Origin: Gambelia wislizenii
Lineage: Eukaryota; Chordata; Lepidosauria; Squamata; Crotaphytidae
NCBI GenBank assembly: GCA_030847615.1
Contig: JAUMIR010000002.1
Coordinates: forward strand, 194,787,809 to 194,851,808
Reading direction: 5' to 3'
DNA: 64,000 bases
The position numbers and the translations under genes were made by a program. Position 1 is the first letter of the stretch. Each line of letters starts with the position of its first letter. The notes beneath the pieces were generated by a model, which saw nothing but the letters and a program-made list of their open reading frames with translations, made no database searches and was not told the DNA's origin. Of the stretch, positions 28,001 to 40,000 are shown in pieces.

Positions 28001-31000
28001 TTTTTTCTTTTTTTTTTGCACCTGGTTACATGTTTCTATTTGTTTTTACTGTACTCAATAAATGCCTGTCTGTTTGAATCATCTGAAAATTTCCCGGTGC
28101 AGAGTACCAGTGACGGTAGTTGTGGTTGTTTCCCTAAACTTAAAATTGATGTGTGAAGGCAACAGTTCACTTTCATGGAGACTAGAAGTTTATAACGGAG
28201 AACAAAGCTTTCTGTAGTTCTTGATGGTGATAATAGACCACCACCCATTCTTGATTTAACAGTTGCCTCTCCCCTGTCTAGTGCAAACTTCACATTATAC
28301 ATACATACATACATGTAATGATGCCCTAGCAGCTATCTTGCCTAAGAGAAGCAACTGTGGTTTTGAACAGGAAAAGATGCCTGACATTTAACCCTTCTAA
28401 ACCTGCTATTTTCCTGTTCCCAATTTAATGTCCTTAAGTTGCTTTTCTCCCAGAAGGTGGGGTGGGATTTCCACTTGCATGTCTTCCTTGGTGAACTTTG
28501 CAAGATGAAAGAAACTGTGTGTGGGTGGCAGCGGAGGAGGGGGGGTTCAGTGGAAAAAGTATGTATAAGGAAAGTATTCATCACCCTTCCTATATTTCTG
28601 TATGCAATCACACAAACACACACACACACATTTGCTATTTTGTTTACAAAAATTGGTTGTCAAGACTGTGGAACATGCATTCACTGGCATGATTTTTATG
28701 CTTGACTCTTCACTGCACTTGAGAGGAGATGTCTAATAAAAGAACTTCTCCTGCCAGTGCCTAAGATGCTATCCTATATGACAACTTGTTAATTTCAGGA
28801 TTATTAGACATTTCTGCTCCTGAGTCTTTCAGTTTCATTTTGAGCCAGAGATTCCATCAGGAAATGAATGGACATTAAGCTACTAATATGACTGAGTCAC
28901 TTGTGTTTAATTATTCCAAAGCACCTGAGCATGATCCATCTCAGGAAGAAATTGTCAAAGCATTCTCACTTCATGAAAGTGGGTAGGCACCTCCCTAACG
29001 GTGACTATATCTTCTCAAATTCAGAACTGTTGGGAGGTATGAGTCTAAAATTAAAAATGTATTTAAATATTCCAGGGATCTAGCCCTTTTAAAAATAAAA
29101 ATATCTTCTTTAAAAGTAAAAACACTTTTCTTTCAAGTTAAGCAACTCAATTAACATTTACTGTAAATGTGTGGTCTGATCATCCAGTCAATTAGACTCA
29201 TTAAAACAACAAAGAAGTCAGTTTAAAAAGCATATCAAAAGTTTACTGAAGCTATATCAGTCTTAATCTACATATTAAAACAAACTTAAAAGGTCCCTAA
29301 CTAACTAAGAGGGTTTAGGGTAGGAAAAGACTCACCCAGCCTTAAGCGGTGTGAGCTACATGGTGACTTGACTAAAAGGAACACAGATGGCTTAAGAGCT
29401 AAGACTCTAAGACTTCTAAGATGGCTCCAGCCACATGGAGACAAAACTTAAAAGGAACTTAGACAAAGTGTCATATAATATTTAAATTAGGTCATGTGAT
29501 GAATGACCCATTGCTCCAGTTGGCTGAAATTGCCTAGTGAAAGGAGAAGGGGTATGTGAAAGAACTGATGCATGCAGAGAAAATTCCTAAACTGAACTTT
29601 TAACATGGGATACACAAGATTGCATTGCATTACAATAATGATTTCCCCACATACTACAAGAACCTTCTCCAGTTGCTCTGTAATAGTAATTGTTATAGGC
29701 TGTGGAGGCTGTAAAGCCGTATCACACTACTCAGTTATAACACTATTGTTCCACTTTAACTGCTAAGGTTGCCTCTAGTGGAATCCTGGGATTTGCAGTT
29801 TAGGGAGGGGCATTTAGAACTGTCAGCCAAAGAGCTCTTAGACCTCACTAAACTACAAATCCCAGAATTCCACAGGAGGCGGCCATAGCAGTTAAAGTGG
29901 AATAATAGCAGTATAACAGCGTAGTGCAACAAGACTATGTATTTCGTATGTATTTAAGGTCCTGAAGCATTTATATTGGAAGAAAAGAATGGAAATAGCT
30001 GTCAGCAGTGTCTTCAGAAACAAAAGCCAAATGTGTCCATGTTAGGCAGAAACATATCTAACAGTACAAGCTCACAAGTTTTGGGCATTTAGCCAAGTTA
30101 ACTCAAAATAAAAAATAATACAAATGTCCTTTGCAGAAAATAATAAATAGGTGGTGTAGCTGAGAATGCTGGCCTTGACAGAAACTGAGAGGGGGAGGGA
30201 CCGAAAAGGTATACTGAATTGGTATAAATCATGTTGAATTATAGCTGATGCAGTCTCCTGGGGCTTGTCTAGATCAGTCACAAACTCTGAATTTGGCCCA
30301 ATAATGCCACACAATGTGCAGCCTTTTCCCTGTATCTGGTGCAATAGTGACACACATTGTTGGGGTCAATTCGCACCAGACTCGGGAAATACCCCCTTAA
30401 TCTGAGTTGCTGGAAACTCCACAGGAAACTGCTATGTAAATAATCCATCTGGACTGGATTTGGGGGTGAGTGGGAAAGAGAGGAAGGACAAGCATTGCCT
30501 GAGGCGCCACCATTTCCTGACTCCTTGGCACCACCCCTCATTCTAAAGGCAGAGCCCCAGTGGTAGTCACTCTTTCTGAGGTCAGAACCCCTGGTGAGCC
30601 CCACTGTTGTGAGGCTAGCTGCCTGTTCTGGCTTCAGAGAGGGTGACTACCACTGGGGCTTTGCTTTTCCAGTGCACAATTGCCCCTCCGAGCTCCGGGA
30701 AAACCAAAGCGCCAGTGGTAGTCGCCTCTCTGAAGCCAGATTGGGTGGCTACTGCTGGGCCTTTGCTTTTCTGGTGCACAGTTGCCCCCTCCAAGCTCCA
30801 GGAAAAGCAAAGCGCCAGTGGTAGTAGCCCCTTTGAAGCCAGGTTTGGCAGCTACAGCTGGTGCTTTCCCCAGAATCAGAGATATAACTATGTGTCAGAA
30901 AAGCAAAGCCCCAGCGGCAGCCACCCGATCTGGCTTCAGAGAGGAAACTACCACAAGTGCTTTGGTTTTCCTGGAGCTCGGACAGGTGATGGTGCAATGG

Positions 31001-34000
31001 AAAATCAAAGCCCCAGTTGTAGTCACCCTCTCTGAAGCTGAATCAGGCAGCTAACGCTGATGAGTCAAGTGTGAGGAATAGCCTTGAATGGAAGCAAACA
31101 TGCAGATTTGGGCTTTGGCAGGTGTGGCGCTTAGATCTAGGCCAGAGTAGCCTGAATTTAATGTGTAGCCACTCCGGGCCAAAGTAGTCAGAATTTCAGC
31201 CGGATTTTTTTCCTCTGTGTAGTCAATCCCCTGTTGGCAGCTAGCCATAAGGTCTTATGTGATTTCATACTTTGTGGCCTTTCACAAATGGTCAGTAAAA
31301 TCTCATTTGAAATTGGATAATGGGTGATCTTGAATAAATGGACTATTTCAAGTCCTATCTAATTGGCTTAGGACAAAAAAACCCCCAGTAATACTTGTTT
31401 TTAATTGGCTGATAACAGAAGACCAGTTAACTGTCGCTACTGATAAGTAGGGATGAGCAGATAGGAGGAGCTTGAGACAGTATATAAGCTGACGTTAGAT
31501 CAGATCAGATAAGTGGTCTCCTTGACTTTTTCCACTGCTGCATATATAGGTGCTTCCTAACAGCTGTCTACTCTGCTGTGCTATGGTTGAATACCGTGCT
31601 GGATATTGCTGGTGATAGGCTGTTAGAGATTGCAGTGTGTTACAATGCCTGTGGATAAGTATGATTTTCCCCACAGGTGCCTCTTTGTGATGTTTATAAT
31701 TCCTCAATACATGATTATGTTAGAGTGTTGCATAAGATGTCAAGTTTCCCACCAATATACAGACTACAGTATATCAGAATGTGCCTAGATTAAAAAGTCC
31801 ATGTTCCTCCCTGAGAGAGATGTGTGTTTGCATCCTGATTTTTTAATATTAACAAATAGCCTAATACATTTTATGAAGCTGCACGTTTATTCTCCCATGC
31901 AAAAGGAGCACCTTTGAACCTAACTGAGAGAAAGAGGTTTGTAGCATAAGCTTTTGTATGACTGAGTCTACTCCATCAGTTGCTTGGAGTAAAGTACCTA
32001 TGGACAGACATTTATACCATGAATAGAATGACTGTCCATAGGCACTTTTACTCCATGCATCTGATGAAGGAGATTTAGTCTACGAAAGCTTATCATAGAA
32101 TCATAGAGTTGGAAGAGACCACAAGGGCCATCCAGTCCAACCCCCTGCCATGCAGGAATACACAATCAAATCAGCCTCTGCTTAAAAACCTCCAGCCTCT
32201 GCTTAAAAACCTCCAAAGAAGGAGACTCCACCACACTATGAGGCAGTGTATTCTACTTCCGAACAGCTCTTACTGTCAGGAAGTTCTTCCTAATGTTTAG
32301 GTGGAATCTCTTTTCCTGTAGTTTGAACCCATTGCTCCGTGTCCTAGTCTTTGGAGCAGCAGAAAATAAGCTTGCTCCATCCTCAGTATGACATCCCTTC
32401 AAATATTTAAACGTGGATATCATATCACCTCTTAACCTTCTCTTCTCAAGAGTAAACATACCCAGCTCCCTCAGCTGCTCCTAATAAGGCATGGCTTCCA
32501 GACCTCCCACCATTTTGGTCGCCCTCTGGACACATTCCATCTTGTCCATATCCTTCTGGAACTGTGGTGCCCAGAACTAGACACAGTATTCCAGTTGAGG
32601 TCTGACCAAAGCAGAATAGAGTAGCAGTATTACTTCCCTTGATCTAAACACTATACTCCTATTAATGCAGCCTAGAGTCGCCTTGGCTTTTTTTAGCTGC
32701 TGCATCACACTGCTGACTCATGTTCAGCTTGTGATCCACTAAGACTCCTAGATCTTTTTCACATGTACTGCCATCAAGCCAGGTGTCACCCATCCTATGT
32801 CCATTTCATTTTTATGGCTCAAGTGTAGTATCCTACATTTCTCCTGGTTGAAATTCATTTTGTTAGTATTGGCCCAGCTTTCTAATCTGTTCAGGTCATT
32901 TTGGATTCTGATCCTGTCCTCTGGGGTATTAGCTACCCCTCCTAATTTGGTGTCATCTGCAAACTTGATAAGCCTACCCTGTATTCCCTCATCCAAGTCA
33001 TTAATAAAGATGTTGAATAGCACTGGGCCCAGGACAGAATCGTGTGGCACCCCACTGGTCACTTCTCTCCAGGATGAAGAGGAGCCAGTGGTGACTACCC
33101 TTTGGGTTCGGTCAGTCAACTATCACATGCTACAAACTTCTTACTCTGTTAGTCTCAAAGGTACTACAGTATTCCTTTGCATACTGATCCAGATAACATG
33201 GCTGTGTCTTTTTATTCTCCAGTGTTAAATCTCCTGACATTCCAATGTTTAAGATTATTTAAGGGGAGTGTTGTTGTTGCTAGACTGTCTAGCTGGGTGC
33301 CAATGTTGTTCGTACGTTGGAAGTCCGGGTAACCAGAAGGTGACTAGAAGTAATCACAGGTACATAATGGTTAGCTGACAAATGGCAAAGATCCCTCAAT
33401 TCCTATTTCATCATACTTACCTAAATTAATCTGCATTAGGGATATAAATCTTTTCCTGTCTTATTCTCACATGCAGGAGTGAGAGCACAGATTTTTTCTG
33501 GTCACCTGCATCATCATGAGATAATTTTTAATAGGTGTCTGGAGAGGTCTTGCATTTGTGAGAACAACTTTTGCACAAATAGCATTGCTAAACTATAACA
33601 CCTCCAGCCTTGTTACAAAGACTTAAAAAATTAGAATCACATGGCTGGGTTATTTAGGCCTTTTAATCAATCAGCCAGTCCTTTTGTGTTTGCTCTCTGG
33701 GCACCATGCTTTTCTTCACAGAGGGAAAAGATGCTGGTTTTCTGCAGAGGCATTTTGTACAAATTTCTGAAACCTTCACAGGGAAAAACACTCTTGCTGA
33801 GTTCTGCTTCTTTTGGAGAGAAGAAATCTTGTAGAGATTAGCAAACTCTCAACAGGCAGTCTCAGCTTTCAGGACAACCTGTCTCATCAGTAATGAGCAA
33901 ATTAGCAAGATTTATTCGTATCCCCAGTTAGTACGTGATCAGTTTTAGATGTAACTGTAAGCAAGGCAATTTCAATTTAACTATGCCCATTCTGCAAACC

Positions 34001-37000
34001 TACATTTATATTGTTTCTCAGAAAAGCACAGCTCTTTTTGTACCACAAGAGCTAAAGAGTCTGCTCCTTGTCTTCCCCTGCTCTCGGGATACACAATCTT
34101 CTCCAGAGTTCAAGTGATCAACTGATACTTAGTTGATTGTGCTCAGACATTACGTGTGTTTTATAGAGTCTCAAGGGCTACTGTTCAGAGCATACACCTG
34201 CTGACAGGGCTTGTCTACATGTGGGGCCAAAAGTCCAAATAGAGTCCTGTCCCATGTGCCCCGGCATTCACCTTGAAACCCTGCATAGAATTTATTCTCT
34301 GCAGGGACGTTGGGTACTTGTCTTTATTGTCCCTGTGGATTTTTGTCTGCTGCTGCTGCCACCGCCACAACTATTTTAAAGCTCAGGAGTCATGTTCCTG
34401 GCAGAAGGGAGAGGTTTTCTCCCTTCCACTGGCTCCGCAGTGCTGCCTCTGCCCACTTGTCCATCTCAGGAAGAGGCACTGGAATCAAGTGATGGGCAAG
34501 TGGGCAGAAACAGCACTGCTGAACCAGGAGAAGGGAGAAAACCTCCCTCTTTGACCGTGAACTTGTCTCCTGAGCTTTAAAATGGTTCCAGTGGCAACAA
34601 TGGTGGCAGCAGCAGACAAAAATGCAGAGAAAACCCTGAATCCTAAAAACTGCATCAAGGTAAAATACCAGAAAATGGCCCAAATCTGGGCCATGTATTG
34701 CCTGATCACCCCAGATTCAGGGAAAAGGACATACATCATATGGCCTGATTGCTGTAGATTAGGGGGAAGTTGGGGAGGATTCAGGGTTTTTAATCGTGTA
34801 GACATGCCCTTAGCCTTTAAAGGTACAGTAATTCACTTCAGCCCAGGAATTAGTGATTCTATATGAGCTACATATTCTAGCTCAGTTGGTATTGCCTGCC
34901 AACACAAATAGTAACAATAATAGAAATATTTTGATAACCTGTTTGTTCATGTGATGGAAAATTGGATATTTTTTTACTACACTAGAAGGTGTTATGATAC
35001 TCACAGGTCAAATTATTGGCTGCATTAATATTGTGATAATAGCACTTTTCATTTCTAGAGTCTCAAAAACAATGTTCTTGTCTGGGTGAGAATTTTTGGT
35101 GGTTGGGGAGTGGGGCATTAATTAGTCACTCTCTGTGAATTAACACTGTAGTGGTTCCCAAGCTTGGTACACAGATGTTGCTGGATCACAGCTCTTAGAA
35201 TCCCTGATTATTGGCCTTGCTGGCTTCCAGGGTTGAAGCCTATGTTCGTGTGTTTCTGCCCTAGAGTTAAACAAAGGTGCTGTCTTGCTCCTACATGATA
35301 AGTCCAAGATCTCAGTAGAATTAAAAAAAATCTTGTATGGGAGATAAAATAGCCATCTATGGCATATTGTAACAGATTTAATGTTCATTCCCTTTCAGAG
35401 ACCAGCTCTTCAGCCAGTAGCTACAGTTCTGAATTCAATAGAAGGCTGCTCAGCACTTACATCTGTAAGTAGTCTTTCTCAGGCTATTAGCTTCTTTCCT
35501 TTTCACAGACTGCAGCCCTTTGCCTACCTGGGAATAGACTCCACTGAATTGGGTGAAAGCTTGATCCATTATGTAGGCCTAGTTGAATGGCAAATCACAG
35601 TGACTTTTGGGTTGCTGCTGCTTAAATCCTAATGCTTCCTCTCTCCTTCATGAAGTGTGGATTAACTCCCTGTATCAAGGAAGAGAAAAATCTTTTTAAC
35701 AATGTGTGATAGCTTTTGTTCATTAAATGTTAGTTATCTTGCACGTGAGAAACTGTTTTTCAAGATTCTTAAAAAAATTATATTTTCTGAGATTGTGTAA
35801 TATGTAAAATGAATTAAAAGTTAACCAGCCAGTTAAGTGAGCAGTGTATGCAGACTGTATACAGTCCTAATAACTTTGTCAAACTTGAGATCTCTACAAT
35901 GGTCTCACTTCTACTCATGCCTTCCTTCTTGTTAAGGCAAAGTTCTGGGCAACTTACAACTAAACCTTCTCAGTAAATCCAAAGTTTATGAGGACCCAGC
36001 TTTAAGTGCCATCTTTCTGCATAACAACTACAATTACATTCTCAAGTCCCTTGAAAAGTAAGTACATGAATGTTTTTCATGTTCACGGTGCATGCTGGAA
36101 TTTCTGCCAGTATGTTGTTCTCATAAGCTTCTGTTAATTTTTTCTGTAGAGCAGATTTTGTACTCCATTTTTTCCTGCTCTTCCCATGTTCCCTTTCAAA
36201 AAGAGCCCTTTGAAGTTTGTCATTTGTACTGTAAACATTGTCTTGCATAAGGCAATGGAAAATAAAAACAGCCAAGAGGGTTCTGATTAAATCAGGCACT
36301 TTCATCTTGTCTCTTGTTCTGGAGAGCACTTCACAGTAATTCCAGAAAAAATTATTGGTTGGTTGCGTTCTGTCTCCCAGTAGCAGTCACTCAAAACCCA
36401 TTACAGTTTTGAGTGACAAAAGAACTCCTTTACGCTTTTGCTTTTCTTTAGGTATTCTGAACTCAGTACTCTAGGTACTAGGTACATGTGGTAAAAAAAA
36501 CAAAGTAGATCTTTATTTGGGTTATTGTGTGCTCCAGGAGGCCAAAACCTACCGCCATCAGGGAGAAGCGTAGATCTTCTGGTGATGGGGTACAATACAC
36601 TTCAGGGGAAAATGAGTAATGCCAATCAGCCTGTCCTTGTAATTGTAGGGTGAGGATTGCTCTGAACCCTGAGTTTAGCAAGTAGCTGTAGCAACTTTTG
36701 CAAAGTTCCTAAGCCTCAGAGCCATGTGCTAAAATCTTAACATGCAGACACAGAACCTCTTCCTTTTACATCCCTAACCAGTTTCCTTCACCATTAGCAC
36801 CTCTTTGCTGAAAGTCCTTATTGTGATTGGTTTTTATTTTCCTTAAAATGGCAGCCACCATAAACAAAGGCTGCTCCCACTGCTCAAAATGTATTGAACA
36901 ACTACTCCTGTCTCATCTGTCTCCTGGTACTTTCTGCTACCACCACTTTTTGGGCCATTTTGATCCCAGTGTGTTCGGGAGATGAAGAGTTTCATATCTT

Positions 37001-40000
37001 GATGGCATAATGTACAAGCACACCTGTGTTCGCTTATAAAATTGTGTCCTTTTTTCCTACCTGGAAGGAAAAGCCTTTGAGCCTGTTTGGAAACCCCTTT
37101 TCAAACATTTTAGGTCATTTTAAAAATAAAACCCACTCATATTAGTCCCTGAATATGGGATCAGCCTCATCCATCAATACACTGAAAGAAAATATCCTTA
37201 GAGATTAAACATCAGTCTGTCTTATCGCAAATCACATTCCAGCTTCACTAATAGGTCTGTCTGCAGAAGGGGAGAAAGAGTTGGTTTTGATAGGTAGCAA
37301 GATCATTGAACCTGACCAGTAATAGGCTGCTGTTGAAACAGTAAATGAAAATTAATATTCCCCATATGTTGATAGAGCCAAATTTCATTGGCTTTTGAGA
37401 TAAGAGCTCACACATATCCTTGCCCTTGGCAACTCTGCTTTTTATTCTGGTGAGATCCTTTGCTGTTCCTGGCCTGAAGCAGGTCAGGATCGCTCAGTTC
37501 CTGCAGTGGCCTTGGAAGGGCCAAGAGAGCACTGAGACTTTTTGGTACTTTCCAAGCCTTTCTGAAAATAAGTGTAAAGTCTGCAAAATCCAAGCTTATA
37601 GCTTCATTTTTGGGGTGCAGAAGTGGATCTCTTTGAGCCTTAGAAAGCAGTGGGATGGATGGCCACTTTCTAGTCATTTCTAGGGTTGAAAATGGCACAT
37701 ATAAGCCTACAGCTCAAACCTGGGGAGAAGGCTGGAGGCTTGTCTGCACAGTTCAGTTGAGTCCTAGAGATTCTTGGTGTGCCCTTGTAAGCTCAGTATA
37801 TTACAGTTATGGCCAATCCTCAGCCCTTAAGACAGGGTCCACAAATACTGATTGGCTTCTAAGGCAACTCAAAATTTGTAGATTCCTGTTTCCATGAAAA
37901 CTATAGAACAATCAAGCCATTGCTCTGACTAATGTAAAACTGCATCTTTTGTTCTCTAGGCAGAAAGATGTTTCTTCTTTGGAAGCTCACTGATCATTTA
38001 GTACTCTGTCTCTTTGCTTTTAGGTCTGAATTAATCCAGTTGGTGGCTGTGACACAGAAGACTGCAGAGAGATCTTACAGAGAACACATTAAGCAGCAGA
38101 TTTTAACTTACCAGCGCAGGTTAGAAGAACCCATCTGGTCATTTCCCACTAGAGTCAAGACCTGAACACCAGCATCAAAAATTAATGACAATGTGAAGAG
38201 GTTTTACAGCAGAACATGATAAAAATGGAAGAAGGCACTTTGTTCTTCTTGAAAATGCTCTTTCAGTAAAATGATTAGCATTGTTGGTCTGATGAATCCC
38301 TTCTCCAGTCTGGCCCCTTGGGCTCCTGTCACTCACCATGCCCATTACCCCTCAAGGTCCCTCCCAGGATTGGGTACTTGGGCATCAAGTGATCCCTATA
38401 TGGTCCAGTGGATGTGTTGTTCTGTGGGTTTACTGTGGTAAGCGTGACAAGACTCTCTATCAAAACTTAACAGGAATAGGCTGACACGCTTGTAAAATGG
38501 AATAATCAAGTAGCAGTTTATTAATATACAATTAGATCAAATATTAAGCCCTGAAGTATCTAATTATTCACAACTCCCCAAACCCTATTCAGTTCTTCCC
38601 CCTAGCTGATTTTCCTAACTCTATGACAACTTTTCTCTATCTCTCTGCCATCTTTCCCCTATCCCTCTGCAATCCTTTCCCTATCTTTCTGCAATCTTTT
38701 CCCTATCTCCCTTCTGTCAGAGACAAGCCCCACTTTTGTATCCTTCCTCCCCCCCATAGGCCCCCTCACAGCATTCCCTGAGCTGTGATTGGCTGGCACC
38801 AACCAGGCTTGCTCAGCTCCTCCCTTCACACGTGGATTCTAGCTCTGATGTGAGCAACTCATTTTGTTCCTACAGCTTGCATTCTGTAGTACAGGCTGCC
38901 CTTTTTAGAGCCCAGCATTATTATTGCCCAGAGCAGAGTGCTGCAATTTGTGGCCCTCCAGATGTTATTGGATTGCAAGTCCCATCAGCCCTAGCTAACC
39001 ACCTCATGGTATGCTGTTGATCTGCCGCTACTTGTTCTCTTGGCTGTGATTGATGGGAATTTCAGGTCAGTAACAAATGGCAGTCTACAGATTACACATG
39101 CTTGGCTTGAGGTATTTACAGAGGGCAAAGTATTTTGGTGGAAAGGGAGGCAAATGTGATATATGTTCTCCTTGATGTTTAAATTAAAATGTATGGAGTG
39201 GTTGCATAAATACACATACATCTATTGAGAAGTAGTTAAAGAGTGTGGTGTATGGTGGAGTCTCCTCCTTTGGAAGTTTTTCAACAGAAGCTGGATGGTC
39301 ATCTGTCAGGAGTGCTTTGATTGTGTATTCCTGCAGGGCAGGGGGCTGGACTAGATAGCCCTTGTGGTCTCTTCCAACTCCTTGTTTCTATGATAATATG
39401 ATAAGATACTGCCTTTGCATATGAAGTCTGAAAGTAGGAAGCTGAGCTAAAATATGATCTCAATGTTGCTTAACAAGCAGGTGTTGAATTCCAGCTGTTG
39501 GGTTTGCATGTCAAATCTGCAAAGTTACCATTGGTTTTGAGGAACAGAACTGATAAAATCTAGCCTCTGTCCTTTTTATGCATCCCCATTAGAGCTGTCA
39601 GATAAGGAACAGCCTGTCAGACAACACTAGCTGCTTAAAGAGGTAAAGAGTTCTACACCCTGGATGTACAGATGCAGCAGCGCTTGAGACTGAACAGACC
39701 AGGAGAGAGAGAGTTTGGCCACTTGCATTCCCTGATCTATTTATTGGTGCACATAGTACAGATATTTATTATTTGAAAGTTCATTTTCATGTGATGACTA
39801 ATAGAGACCGTACCCACTTTGCTTACCCTTCTGCATTTCTTTTTCAGTTGGTTAAAAGTAACAGATTACATCTCTGACAGAAATTTGCCTGTCTTCCAAC
39901 CTGGAGTCAAGGTGAGAACATTTGTGTTGGGAAATTGTAATGCATATTAAGTGCCCCACCCCTGCCCTATTGGGTTAGGGCCAAAATTCATGTGACATTA

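Noticed and set aside
30594..31054. Several overlapping frames with FAFxVHSCP-like repeats
   Set aside because: Translations of the ~100-bp minisatellite in different frames and strands.
34273..34683. Cys-rich open frames of about 90 codons on both strands
   Set aside because: They mirror each other because the element is palindromic; transposon interior, not genes.
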